Of a stretch of DNA of 64,000 bases, positions 1-8,989 are shown piece after piece (positions within the stretch are counted from its first letter, which is position 1; each line of letters begins with the position of its first letter). The notes under the pieces are model-generated. The model saw nothing but the letters and a program-made list of their open reading frames with translations. It searched no databases and was not told where the DNA came from. Both the position numbers and the translations under genes were made by a program. Origin of the DNA: Phycisphaerales bacterium (GTDB lineage: Bacteria; Planctomycetota; Phycisphaerae; Phycisphaerales; SM1A02). The stretch is from the NCBI GenBank assembly GCA_029245245.1, contig JAQWPT010000011.1, forward strand, positions 124,001-188,000. Reading direction: 5' to 3'.

Positions 1-1
1 C

Positions 2-895
2 GTCGGCCGTCGTCTCGGGTACCTCAACACGACCCAGACGGAGACGTCGACGACTCAGACCGTCGAGTTTCTCGATACCGGCATTCACCTGATGTTCCGC
101 CCCTTCATCACTCCCAACGAGATGATCCGGATGGAGTTGTATCCCCGGCTCTCCAGTGGTGATGTCGTGCTTGAGGCGAACTACACGGTGCCCAACGAGG
201 ATACCCACGAGATCTTCACCAACGTCCGAGTCAAGAGCGGCGAGACGATCGTGCTCGGCGGCCTGTTCGAGGAACAGACCACGATGAGTCGCGAGCAGGT
301 TCCTCTGCTCGGGGACATCCCGATCGTCGGTGGTGCGTTCCGCGGCCAGGACGATGAAACCCAGCGGAAGGAAATCATCTTTCTCCTGACACCGTCGATC
401 ATCGCCGACGAGCGTCTCTGGGAAATGGGGGAGGATGGACTCGAGATTCTCGACGCCGTCCGCCTCGGTGCCCGGGCCGGTCTCCTGCCCTTCAGCCGCG
501 ACCAGATCACCGCCGACTACAACCGCGACGCGATCGAGGCCTACCGCAACGGCGAGCTCGACCTGGCACTCTACTACGCGAACAACTCGCTGCGGACCGC
601 ATCGGTGCAGCCCGAGATGGCCCGAATGCGTGACACCTTGTCTTCCACGCACCAGGATGGATGGAGCCGCAACATGCAGCGGCGCATTCTCGATCGCGAG
701 ATCGACCTGGTGCCCGCCAACGACCTTGCCCCGATGCCGGTCGCACCCGATTTCAATCAAGAGCATCCCGAGGAGCCGGCAGGCGAGCCTGCATCGACCT
801 CCGATGCATCCGACCTGCCACGACTCGATACCGATTCGAGCGATGAGGGATTCGGTACGACGACGGATTCCGTCACCCGTGCCGAGACCGACTGA
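2..895 (+). CDS. Secretin (GspD/PilQ family), C-terminal part, truncated by window edge
   Basis: The reading frame is open from base 2, so the start lies upstream of the window; 297 residues are visible. The first ~140 residues are the end of a secretin beta-barrel domain: LMFRPFITPNEMIRMEL, then GETIVLGGLFEE, the hallmark VPLLGDIPIVGGAFR (about residues 100-114) and KEIIFLLTPSII. Secretins form the outer-membrane gate of type II secretion systems and type IV pili. After this domain comes ~150 residues of helical sequence and a Ser/Thr/Asp-rich tail, longer than the short S-domain of classical GspD. It is followed after 13 bases by a TPR lipoprotein and later by GspE- and GspF-type genes, which supports a secretion or pilus operon. 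Which of the two it is cannot be decided here. Confidence 0.93.
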   Translation, partial: VGRRLGYLNTTQTETSTTQTVEFLDTGIHLMFRPFITPNEMIRMELYPRLSSGDVVLEANYTVPNEDTHEIFTNVRVKSGETIVLGGLFEEQTTMSREQVPLLGDIPIVGGAFRGQDDETQRKEIIFLLTPSIIADERLWEMGEDGLEILDAVRLGARAGLLPFSRDQITADYNRDAIEAYRNGELDLALYYANNSLRTASVQPEMARMRDTLSSTHQDGWSRNMQRRILDREIDLVPANDLAPMPVAPDFNQEHPEEPAGEPASTSDASDLPRLDTDSSDEGFGTTTDSVTRAETD

Positions 896-908
896 ACGGA
901 GCCCGACC

Positions 909-2111
909 ATGCATTCGAACATCCTTTTCGTTCGCAGCCTGCTGCTCACGGTGGTCATCTTCGGCACCGCCGGATGCCATGGCCCCTCCAAGGCCGGGCT
1001 CGAGGCTCGTGAGAACGCCTACAACCGCATCGACAAGGTCAACACGCAGATCGCCTTCGGCCAGGCCCAGCAGGCCTTCGAGGTCGGCAATCTTCGCGAG
1101 GGGCTGGAGATCATCACCGAAGCGGTGGTTCGCTATCCCGAAGCAGCCGAGTACCACCTGCTCAAGGGTCGAATCCTCATGGAGATGGGGCGCCTCGACG
1201 AGGCTCGCATCGCGCTGGAAGGCGCGACCGAGCAGGACGACCAGTTGAGCGAGCCCTGGTACTTCCTGGGCATCGTCTACCAGCGATGGTCCGAGGATCA
1301 ACAGTCCCATGAACACTACATGCGTGCCGCCGATCTCGAACCCAACCGCCCCCAGTTTCTTCTTGCGTCCGCCGAGATGCTTGTCGCGATGAAGCGGTAC
1401 GAGCAGGCCGAGGGTCTGCTCATCAGCCGCATCCGCAAGTTCGAGCACCATCCGGCGATGCGACACCTGCTGGGACAGATCGCCGCGCTGCGTGGTGACA
1501 TGGACAAGGCCGTCCAGTACTACGAGGAAGCGAGCCTGCTCCAGTCCGAGGACATGCACCTGCTCTCGGAACTGGCCCACATGCAGTTCATGGCCGGCAA
1601 TGTTCCCGAGTGTCTGACCGTCATCGATCGCATCGAATTCAGCGGTCATGTCCTTGATCGCAATCTCCAGCGCACCAAGGCGCGCTGCCTCATGCATGCC
1701 AGGCGTGAACTCGAAGCTCGCCCGATCTACAAGAAGTTGCTTGCCAGTCGCGAGCACGACGTGATGCTCTGGGAAGAAGCAGGCATGCTGGCCTGGTCCA
1801 TCGAGGACTGGCGAGGATTGAACAACTGTGGACAACGTGTCTCCGCTCTCGCGCCGGATCACGCCAGCGGGTGGACCATGCTGGCCGTGGCCCATCGCAG
1901 CGAGGGGCGTTACGACCAGGCCGAGGCGAGCCTTCTGAAGGCCGTCGCCTGCGAGGACGCGAGTGCCCTCTGCTGGGTGCTGCTGGCGAATCTGCGGGAA
2001 CACAATGGTGATCTCACCGGGTCGATGAAAGCCTGGCAATCGGCGACGGATCTTGATGATTCGCTGTCGGGGCCCTCCAGACTGGCCGATGGAGCATCCA
2101 GCGGCGGCTGA
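909..2111 (+). CDS. TPR-repeat lipoprotein, possible secretin pilotin or assembly partner
   Basis: A 400-residue protein with an N-terminal signal sequence ending in the lipobox FGTAGC, so it is predicted to be lipid-anchored in the envelope. Most of the rest is a run of tetratricopeptide-like helical pairs (for example the stretches starting GNLREGLEII, GRLDEARIAL, GDMDKAVQYY and GRYDQAEASL). The start at 909 is chosen because GGAG lies at 898-901 and the lipobox is correctly placed; in-frame upstream sequence overlaps the secretin gene. TPR lipoproteins such as PilF/PilW assist secretin assembly, and its position right after the secretin suggests such a role. This is inference from context. 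Confidence 0.88.
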   Translation: MHSNILFVRSLLLTVVIFGTAGCHGPSKAGLEARENAYNRIDKVNTQIAFGQAQQAFEVGNLREGLEIITEAVVRYPEAAEYHLLKGRILMEMGRLDEARIALEGATEQDDQLSEPWYFLGIVYQRWSEDQQSHEHYMRAADLEPNRPQFLLASAEMLVAMKRYEQAEGLLISRIRKFEHHPAMRHLLGQIAALRGDMDKAVQYYEEASLLQSEDMHLLSELAHMQFMAGNVPECLTVIDRIEFSGHVLDRNLQRTKARCLMHARRELEARPIYKKLLASREHDVMLWEEAGMLAWSIEDWRGLNNCGQRVSALAPDHASGWTMLAVAHRSEGRYDQAEASLLKAVACEDASALCWVLLANLREHNGDLTGSMKAWQSATDLDDSLSGPSRLADGASSGG

Positions 2112-2134
2112 GGCCGCCCTGGAACGCTGGGGGC

Positions 2135-3613
2135 ATGCGAATGCAGAAAATGCTCAAGATGATGACCGGTTGCCTGGTCCTGGCCGTGCTCGCAGTGAGC
2201 CCGGCCTGGGGCATCTGCATCCTCTGGGTCCGGGAGACGACCGGGCAGACCACGGGTGTTCCGTGGCTCGGCCTGTGGGTGATCTCCGTGGTCGGCCTCT
2301 TCGCACTCCTTCTGCCGGTTGGCATTGCGGCTCGTCGGACCCTGTCCCGGCTGCACGACTACGTGGACGCCGCGGGAGCCCGTGCGTCCGCTTCGATTCC
2401 CGCCGGCCCGTTCTGGCTGCGACCGGTGCTTCGGTCGTTCGTCCAGTCGGTCGAGCAGTTCCGCCAGCGTGAGCGCGACCTGCGCAACCAGCATCGGGAT
2501 CTCGAAATCCAGCATCATGTCGCATCGGCGGAACGTCGCCAGATCGAAGCCGTCCTCGGCGTCATGTCCGAGGCCGTCATCGTGACCAACGCCTTCGACG
2601 AGATCGTCCTGGCCAACCAGGCGGCGGGTCGCCTCTTCGGATTCGATCCGGACGTGGCTCATCGCATTCCCATCGAGCGGCTGGTCAAGGATGATTCACT
2701 GCGATCGATCGTGCAGGAGACGAAGTCCGAGGGGAACTTCGTCGAGTGCCGTCACCTCGAGCATCGCCTCGAGGATGTATCCGCCGAAGAGGGTGGAGAG
2801 GGGCCGTTCTGCGACATCTCCATGGCCTGCGTCGCCGACCACCGGGGCCAGGTGGCCGCCGTGGTCACGATCGTCCGTGACAGGACCCGGGAACGCGAGA
2901 TTTCGCAGATGAAGAGCGAGTTCGTCTCCAAGGCGAGTCACGAACTGCGGACTCCATTGTCTTCTGTTCGTGCCTACGTCGAGATGCTCGTGGATGGGGA
3001 GGCCGAGGACGAGGTTGCCCGCCATGAGTTCTACCGGATCATCCAGGACGAGACGGAACGATTGACCCGTCTCGTGGACAACATGCTGAACATCAGCCGG
3101 ATCGAATCCGGAATCGTGCACGTGGATCGTGAGCGGGTCGACATGGGCTCGATCATCGAGCAGGCCATCGCCACCATCGAGCCGCATGCCCGTGAAAAGG
3201 ACATCAGCCTGCACCGTACGGCGGCTCCGGTCGACCTGCACGTACTCGGTGACCGCGACATGCTGTCGCAGGTCGTCGTGAACCTGCTGTCGAACGCCGT
3301 CAAGTACACGCCGCAGGGTGGTCGGATCACGCTCAAGATCGATTCGGACAACCTCGCCCGCTCCGTCCATGTCTCCGTGGCCGATACCGGCCTCGGGATT
3401 CCTCCGCAGGACCATGAACGGATCTTCGAGAAGTTCTTCCGCATCGAGAACTACAAGCGCGTGGCCGAGGGCACGGGCCTGGGGCTCAACCTCTGCCGCC
3501 ACATCGTTGAAACAGTTCACCGTGGAAACATCGGGCTTGATTCCAAGCTCGGCATGGGCTCCCGGTTCTGGTTTTCCATCCCGATGGGATGCGAGAAGAG
3601 TCTTGCCGCATGA
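2135..3613 (+). CDS. Membrane sensor histidine kinase with PAS domain
   Basis: 492 residues. Two hydrophobic segments near residues 9-30 and 45-68 anchor it in the inner membrane with only a short loop between them, so there is no large periplasmic sensor. A PAS-like domain follows (about 115-230, AVLGVMSEAVIVTNAFDEIV). The HisKA box SHELRTPLSSVRAY places the phosphorylated histidine at His269. An HATPase_c domain shows the N box (NLLSNAVKY), G1 (DTGLGIP) and G2 (GTGLGLNL). The response-regulator gene follows at once, so the two form a two-component pair inside the secretion operon. The signal sensed is unknown. Confidence 0.95.
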   Translation: MRMQKMLKMMTGCLVLAVLAVSPAWGICILWVRETTGQTTGVPWLGLWVISVVGLFALLLPVGIAARRTLSRLHDYVDAAGARASASIPAGPFWLRPVLRSFVQSVEQFRQRERDLRNQHRDLEIQHHVASAERRQIEAVLGVMSEAVIVTNAFDEIVLANQAAGRLFGFDPDVAHRIPIERLVKDDSLRSIVQETKSEGNFVECRHLEHRLEDVSAEEGGEGPFCDISMACVADHRGQVAAVVTIVRDRTREREISQMKSEFVSKASHELRTPLSSVRAYVEMLVDGEAEDEVARHEFYRIIQDETERLTRLVDNMLNISRIESGIVHVDRERVDMGSIIEQAIATIEPHAREKDISLHRTAAPVDLHVLGDRDMLSQVVVNLLSNAVKYTPQGGRITLKIDSDNLARSVHVSVADTGLGIPPQDHERIFEKFFRIENYKRVAEGTGLGLNLCRHIVETVHRGNIGLDSKLGMGSRFWFSIPMGCEKSLAA

Positions 3614-3624
3614 AGGACTGCTAC

Positions 3625-4017
3625 ATGACACAACGGATCCTGGTCGTCGACGACGAATCACACATCCTGCACGTGCTTTCACTCAAGCTCGGCAAGGCCG
3701 GCTATGAAGTGCTTACGGCGGTTGATGGGGAAGAGGGGCTTCACATGGCACGTGAAACGAAGCCGGACCTCGTGATCACGGACATCCAGATGCCGTACAT
3801 GACCGGGTTGGAACTCAGCCGGGAACTGGCTCAGGACGAGATCACGGCCGCCATCCCGGTCCTGATCCTGACCGCCCGGGGGTACGCGCTGTCCACCGAG
3901 GACCTGGAGACATCGAACATCCGCGAGGTGCTGAGCAAGCCCTTCAGTCCTCGCTCACTCATCGAACTCGTATCGTCGACGCTTGCGTCGACGGAGAACA
4001 GGAGTGAGGCGGCATGA
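3625..4017 (+). CDS. Response regulator, receiver domain only (CheY-like)
   Basis: 130 residues, essentially one receiver domain without an output domain. The acidic pair sits in ILVVDDE, the phosphoacceptor is Asp53 in DLVITDIQMP and the conserved lysine is Lys105 in LSKPF. The start at 3625 is preferred because GAAGGA at 3612-3617 is well placed before it; an ATG at 3610 that overlaps the kinase stop codon is an alternative adding five residues. Its stop overlaps the start of the HD-GYP gene (ATGA). As a stand-alone receiver it must act by protein contact, plausibly on the next gene product, but that partner is inferred from order only. Confidence 0.94.
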   Translation: MTQRILVVDDESHILHVLSLKLGKAGYEVLTAVDGEEGLHMARETKPDLVITDIQMPYMTGLELSRELAQDEITAAIPVLILTARGYALSTEDLETSNIREVLSKPFSPRSLIELVSSTLASTENRSEAA

Positions 4018-5654
4018 CCTCCATCAGTCGTCCAACCCGGATGCTCGTGGCCACGGATCGCCAGCAGGATCGCCTTCGCGAAGCGGGCATCGTGCTGCTG
4101 ACCTGTGACACGACGGGGCGGACGATGCCGTCCACCCGCGCCGGGGCCGACTGGCTCTGGTCACTGGTGGCACGCTCCGGCCTCGTGCTTCGGGCCCTGG
4201 CCGACTGCTGTGCTCAGTGGAACGATGCCGAGGTGCCGGCCCCCGTCGAAGGTGTGCCGGGACTGTGGTTCGTGCCCATTCCGATCGAGGAGCGTCGAAC
4301 GCGGACCGCGTACGCCGTGGCCTGCATTCCCTGCATGGAACTTCTCGACGCCGAACAGCTCTCGGCCATGTGCCAGGGAGCCAGGCTCGACACCACCTGG
4401 TGTCGTGGCCAGTTGGAACTGCTGCCTCCGGCTTCCTCCGCCGACGTGGACCGACTCGCGGTCCTCGTGCGCGGCGCCTGGCAGGACGAGCAGCGACGTT
4501 GCAACGACGAGCAGGTCATCGAGGACGTCGGCCGGGAACTCGGTGAGTCCTACGAGGAAATCAACCTGCTCTATTCGATCACACGAAACATGACCGAGGT
4601 GGACTGCCCGGAGCGATTCCTGCAGGTCACCTGCGAGGAACTGCGACAGCAGCTTCCATACACCTGGGTCGTGGCGCTGGTGGAGGGGACCGGCGCCACG
4701 TCCGAGGTGCCGGAACACGTGGCCATCGCGGGGGCGCCACCCCATGTGGCCGGGGACCTTGTTCGCTTCGGAACACGGCTCGTGCGAAGCGCCGCTCCGG
4801 ATCGGCCGATCGTCTTCGGGCCGGATGATCCCGGTGGACTTGGCCAGGGCTGCGCCGCCATTGCCCAGCCCATCCTTCGCGGGGGACAGGTCATCGGGTT
4901 GCTCATGGCCGCCTGCAAGGAGGACGACGATCAGGATGCCTCGTCCGTGGACATGAAACTCATGAGTGCCGCCGCGTCGCACATCGAAATCTTCCTCGAG
5001 AACGCGGGGCTCTACGAAGATCTCAATGCGATGTTCCTCGGTACGCTCGAATCACTCACCGCCTCGATCGACGCCAAGGACCGCTACACCTGTGGCCATT
5101 CCCGTCGCGTCGCCATGCTGAGTCGTCAGCTGGCCGAGGCCTGCGGTTGCGATGCCCACCTGCTCAACCGGGTGCACATCGCCGGACTCGTGCATGATGT
5201 CGGCAAGATCGGCGTACCCGAGCGGGTACTCGTGAAGCCAGGCCGACTCGATGAGCACGAGGTCGACTGGATTCGTCGGCACCCCGAGATGGGCCACCGG
5301 ATTCTCCGGGACATTCCGAACTTCGAGGACGTCCTCGAGGGCGTGCTGCACCACCACGAGCGGTGGGACGGTACCGGCTATCCCTGCTCGCTGGCGGGAG
5401 AAGACATTCCCCGCGTAGCCCGCATGATCGCCCTTGCCGATGCGTTCGACGCGATGATGTCCAGTCGTACGTATCGACGCGGCATGGCCCGCTCCCAGGT
5501 ACTTGCCGAACTCGAATCCTGCAGTGGCAGCCAGTTCGATCCAGATCTTGTTCCCGTCTTCCTCGCCCTGGACTTCACGGCCTACGACCGGCTCGTTGAA
5601 GAACACACGGTGGCGGAAGGCGATGCCGATTCAACGAGAGGTCGTGCCGCATGA
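4014..5654 (+). CDS. GAF/HD-GYP domain protein, predicted c-di-GMP phosphodiesterase
   Basis: 546 residues. The first ~180 residues match nothing I recognise. A GAF-like region follows at about 185-330, then a complete HD-GYP domain at about 340-520: HSRRVAMLS, the metal-binding pair His394-Asp395 in HDVGKIGVPE, HHHERWDGTGYP with Gly455-Tyr456-Pro457, and ALADAFDAMMSSRTYR. HD-GYP domains with this full set of residues hydrolyse cyclic di-GMP. No membrane segment is seen, so it should be cytoplasmic. It overlaps the receiver gene before it and the STAS gene after it by four bases each, so it is translationally coupled to both. Confidence 0.94.
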   Translation: MTSISRPTRMLVATDRQQDRLREAGIVLLTCDTTGRTMPSTRAGADWLWSLVARSGLVLRALADCCAQWNDAEVPAPVEGVPGLWFVPIPIEERRTRTAYAVACIPCMELLDAEQLSAMCQGARLDTTWCRGQLELLPPASSADVDRLAVLVRGAWQDEQRRCNDEQVIEDVGRELGESYEEINLLYSITRNMTEVDCPERFLQVTCEELRQQLPYTWVVALVEGTGATSEVPEHVAIAGAPPHVAGDLVRFGTRLVRSAAPDRPIVFGPDDPGGLGQGCAAIAQPILRGGQVIGLLMAACKEDDDQDASSVDMKLMSAAASHIEIFLENAGLYEDLNAMFLGTLESLTASIDAKDRYTCGHSRRVAMLSRQLAEACGCDAHLLNRVHIAGLVHDVGKIGVPERVLVKPGRLDEHEVDWIRRHPEMGHRILRDIPNFEDVLEGVLHHHERWDGTGYPCSLAGEDIPRVARMIALADAFDAMMSSRTYRRGMARSQVLAELESCSGSQFDPDLVPVFLALDFTAYDRLVEEHTVAEGDADSTRGRAA

Positions 5655-6001
5655 AGATGCACTTCGAAGAACATCGTTCCGCAATCGTGCTTCGTCTCGA
5701 AGGGGAATGCACCCATGAAGATGTCGACGGCTTCCGCCGGCGCTGCCAGGAATGGCTGGCTCGCGGAGGTGGTTCATACATCATCGACGGGGAAGCGATG
5801 GGACGAATCGACTCCGCCGGGCTCGAAGCCCTCCTCTGGTTTGCCGAGGAGATTCGGCGTGCATCCGGACGACTTCGCCTTGCTCGCCTCAGTGAGCTCG
5901 TATCCAAGGCCATGATCGTGACCCGGCTCGACCGCCGGTTCGAGATCCATGACAGCATCGAGGAAGCGGCACGCTCGCTTTCCAGATCGGAGGCAGCGTG
6001 A
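5651..6001 (+). CDS. STAS-domain protein, anti-sigma factor antagonist type
   Basis: 116 residues with the length and pattern of a single STAS domain (SpoIIAA/RsbV family). The phosphorylatable serine region is IDSAGLEAL, with Ser55. In the known family the dephosphorylated protein binds a serine-kinase anti-sigma factor and frees a sigma factor; some members instead control other complexes by partner switching. No RsbW-type kinase gene is next to it. It overlaps both neighbours by four bases, so it is made together with the HD-GYP protein and the secretion ATPase. Confidence 0.9.
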   Translation: MKMHFEEHRSAIVLRLEGECTHEDVDGFRRRCQEWLARGGGSYIIDGEAMGRIDSAGLEALLWFAEEIRRASGRLRLARLSELVSKAMIVTRLDRRFEIHDSIEEAARSLSRSEAA

Positions 6002-7725
6002 TTCAGCCATCCATTCACATGCCGAACGGGGCCGCTCGCCAGCCACTGGGGGAACTGCTCATTTCCCGTGGCGTACTGACGGAGCGGCAACTCGAACAGG
6101 CGCTGGGCCACCAGGCACAGAACGACCACCGTTCGCTGCTGGGTGAAGTCCTCATCGAACTGGGGTTCGCCACCGAGCAGCAGGTCATGGAAGTCCTGGC
6201 CGAGGGCTACGGGATCCCCTGCGTGGAGCAGGTGGCCCGGGTCGCGGATCCTCGCGTCATCGAGGTCCTGCCCCGGGAGTTCATCGAGGAGCACAAGGTG
6301 CTTCCGCTGTTCCTGGTCCGCTCGATGCTCACCGTCGCCGTCTCGGAACCTTCGAACCTCTACCTCGTGGAGGAGATCGCGCGTCGCACCGGCCATGAGG
6401 TGCAGATCGTCGCGGCGTCCTCTGCCGAGATCGATGCCGCGATCACGTCCTGGCTCCCGGCAGCGAACGTATTCGTCATCGACGACATCTACGAGGACAT
6501 CGCGGAAGAGGATTTCAGTGTCATCGAGCGTCAGGTCACGGAACTGGCCGATCTCGAGCAGGTGGCCGGCCACGGTCCAGTGGTCAAGCTGGTGAACTTC
6601 ATCATCTACTCCGCGGTGCAGGAGGGGGCCTCCGATATCCACATCGAACCCGATGACCAGTGCCTGCGGGTGCGGTACAGGGTGGACGGTCGTCTCTACG
6701 AGAAGATCTCCCCCCCGTATCGAATGCATGCCGCGATTTCCAGCCGCATCAAGATCATGAGCAACCTGGACATTTCCGAGCGGCGGATTCCACAGGACGG
6801 CGACTTCAATGTGATGCTCGAGGGACGGCCGATCGACCTTCGTGTCTCGACCATGCCTGGCAAGTACGGCGAAATCGTCGTCATCCGGATCATCGACAGC
6901 GACACGAACCGCATCGGCCTCGGCCAGCTCGGGCTCAGTGCGGACATCCTGTCGAAATGGACGGATCTCATCTCGCACCCCAATGGCGTGGTTCTGGTGA
7001 CGGGACCCACGGGATCAGGCAAGTCGACCACGCTCTATTCCGTTCTGAGCCAGGTCAACTCCGCGGAACTGAACATCTCGACCATCGAGGATCCGGTGGA
7101 AGCCAGGATTTCCGGCATCAACCAGTCCCAGGTCAATACCCGGGCGGGATTCACGTTTGCCTCGGCCATGCGATCGATGCTGCGACAGGACCCCGACATC
7201 CTGATGGTCGGGGAAGTCCGGGATGCGGAAACCGCGTCGATCTGCACCCAGGCGGCATTGACCGGTCATCTCGTCTTTTCAACCCTGCACACCAATGATT
7301 CGCCAAGTGCCGTGACGCGACTGTGCAACCTCGGCATCGAGCCCTACCTCGTGGCCGCAACGCTTCGTGGCGTCCTGGCCCAGCGACTGGTGCGCAAGAT
7401 CTGTCCCAACTGCAAGGAACCCTGGACACCGGATGACCGGACTTCCGAGGCGGTCCTCCGGGCCTGCGAGGGATTCCAGTCGGTGCAGCGCGGAGCAGGG
7501 TGCAGCCACTGTCGAAAGACAGGATTCGCCGGCCGGCTCGGCATCTTTGAACTGCTTGTTCCGGATGAGGGCTTTCTTGACGCGGTCGCCGGTGGGGCGA
7601 CGCTGCAGGCCCTCCGGGCCCGACTTGGCGAACTCGACTTCCAGTCACTCTGGGAAGACGGCCTCGCCAAGGTCCGTGCCGGACTGACAACACCGGATGA
7701 AGTGCTTTGCGCAACGCGACTCTGA
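5998..7725 (+). CDS. Type II secretion / type IV pilus assembly ATPase (GspE/PilB family)
   Basis: 575 residues, starting at a GTG that overlaps the previous stop, with GGAGG at 5989-5993. The N-terminal ~70 residues (LGELLISRGVLTERQLEQAL, then LLGEVLIELGFATEQQ) resemble the MshEN/GspE N-domain, which binds c-di-GMP in some homologues. The ATPase domain has Walker A GPTGSGKST with Lys342, an Asp box, Walker B and a His box. A tetracysteine zinc motif (Cys469, Cys472, Cys502, Cys505), typical of GspE/PilB, is intact. The protein powers pseudopilus or pilus assembly from the cytoplasmic side, working with the GspF-type protein encoded next. Confidence 0.96.
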   Translation: MIQPSIHMPNGAARQPLGELLISRGVLTERQLEQALGHQAQNDHRSLLGEVLIELGFATEQQVMEVLAEGYGIPCVEQVARVADPRVIEVLPREFIEEHKVLPLFLVRSMLTVAVSEPSNLYLVEEIARRTGHEVQIVAASSAEIDAAITSWLPAANVFVIDDIYEDIAEEDFSVIERQVTELADLEQVAGHGPVVKLVNFIIYSAVQEGASDIHIEPDDQCLRVRYRVDGRLYEKISPPYRMHAAISSRIKIMSNLDISERRIPQDGDFNVMLEGRPIDLRVSTMPGKYGEIVVIRIIDSDTNRIGLGQLGLSADILSKWTDLISHPNGVVLVTGPTGSGKSTTLYSVLSQVNSAELNISTIEDPVEARISGINQSQVNTRAGFTFASAMRSMLRQDPDILMVGEVRDAETASICTQAALTGHLVFSTLHTNDSPSAVTRLCNLGIEPYLVAATLRGVLAQRLVRKICPNCKEPWTPDDRTSEAVLRACEGFQSVQRGAGCSHCRKTGFAGRLGIFELLVPDEGFLDAVAGGATLQALRARLGELDFQSLWEDGLAKVRAGLTTPDEVLCATRL

Positions 7726-7736
7726 GGAATCGATCC

Positions 7737-8984
7737 ATGGTGAACCACAGTGAATCCACCTATGCGTATCGCGCCCGGACCGCATCCGGCGAGGCCGTGA
7801 CCGGCTCGCTCGTGGGCCATGACCGTGATGACGTTGCCGAACGCCTTCGCAACGAAGGCCTCTTCATCACATCGATCGGATCCGAAGCCACTGGAACTCT
7901 GCCGCAACTCGATGCCGACCAGATTCGAAGCCAGCAGGGGCTGCGCCGCATCAAGCGTGCCGACGTGGTCTCGTTCGCGCAGCAGTTGTCGGTCATGCTT
8001 GAAACCGGAGTGCCGCTGCCGGAAGGACTTGAGGCGATCGCCCGCCAGACACGGCGGCGTGAGTTTCGGGAAGTGATCCAGTCGGTGCATGAAGATGTCT
8101 GCGGGGGCTCGCCCCTCTCCGATGCGCTGGCTCGATGGCCGAAGGTGTTTCCCGGTGTCATGGTGAGCCTGCTGCGTGCGGCGGAACTCTCCGGCACGAC
8201 GGCCCTGATGCTGGCTCGCGTCAGTGACTACCTCTCCAAGGAACTCAAGACACGCCGGCAGGTTCGCGGTGCACTGCTGTACCCGAGTTTCATGCTGGGC
8301 TCCGGACTGCTCGTGGTGGTGTTCCTGGTCACGTTCATCCTGCCGCGGTTCGCGAAGATCTACGAGATGCGATCGGCTTCACTGCCGACGCCGACGAAGG
8401 TGCTCATGTCCATCGGCACGTTTGCTGCCGAAGGTTGGATGTACTACGTGCCCGTACTCGTGGCGATGACCGTGGGCCTGCTGGTCCTGCCTCGCACCAG
8501 TCCGGGTCGTCGCTGCATCGACTGGATGAAACTGCGATTGCCCGTGCTGCGGTCCATCCATGTGAATCTCTACGTGACCCGGTCGACGCGGACCATGTCG
8601 ACCCTGCTCGCTGCGGGAGTGAACCTGATGGATGTCATCCATGCCTGCCGAAGCGTCACGCGCAACGTGATCTTCGACCGGATCTGGACGAACATGGAAG
8701 AACATGTCCGTGACGGCCGTCGGCTCAGCCTCGCCTTCGAGGACAGTCACATCGTGCCTGCGAACGTGGCCTCGATGGTCGCCGCCGGGGAACGCTCCGG
8801 GCGGCTGCCCGAGGTGATGGACCGGGTGGCGGAATACAGCGAAGAGGAACTGGATCTGGCCATCCGCAAGAGCACCACGATGCTCGAGCCCCTGCTGATC
8901 ATCTTCATGGGCCTGTTGGTGGGTGTCGTGGCCATCGCGCTGCTGCTGCCCATCTTCCGCATGAGCAGTGTCATCGCCGGGTGA
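7737..8984 (+). CDS. Inner-membrane secretion/pilus platform protein (GspF/PilC family)
   Basis: 415 residues. Two repeated cytoplasmic GspF domains (about 80-200 and 280-400) are each followed by membrane segments, with characteristic FAQQLSVMLETGVPLPEGLE and TRTMSTLLAAGVNLMDVI. The C-terminal segment LLIIFMGLLVGVVAIALLLPIF is a standard family end. The start at 7737 follows GAGGA at 7724-7728; an in-frame upstream ATG would overlap the ATPase gene. Family members form the platform on which the GspE/PilB ATPase acts. It ends five bases before the oppositely oriented dus gene, so the operon ends here with no room for pilin genes; these must lie elsewhere. Confidence 0.95.
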   Translation: MVNHSESTYAYRARTASGEAVTGSLVGHDRDDVAERLRNEGLFITSIGSEATGTLPQLDADQIRSQQGLRRIKRADVVSFAQQLSVMLETGVPLPEGLEAIARQTRRREFREVIQSVHEDVCGGSPLSDALARWPKVFPGVMVSLLRAAELSGTTALMLARVSDYLSKELKTRRQVRGALLYPSFMLGSGLLVVVFLVTFILPRFAKIYEMRSASLPTPTKVLMSIGTFAAEGWMYYVPVLVAMTVGLLVLPRTSPGRRCIDWMKLRLPVLRSIHVNLYVTRSTRTMSTLLAAGVNLMDVIHACRSVTRNVIFDRIWTNMEEHVRDGRRLSLAFEDSHIVPANVASMVAAGERSGRLPEVMDRVAEYSEEELDLAIRKSTTMLEPLLIIFMGLLVGVVAIALLLPIFRMSSVIAG

Positions 8985-8989
8985 GGCGA

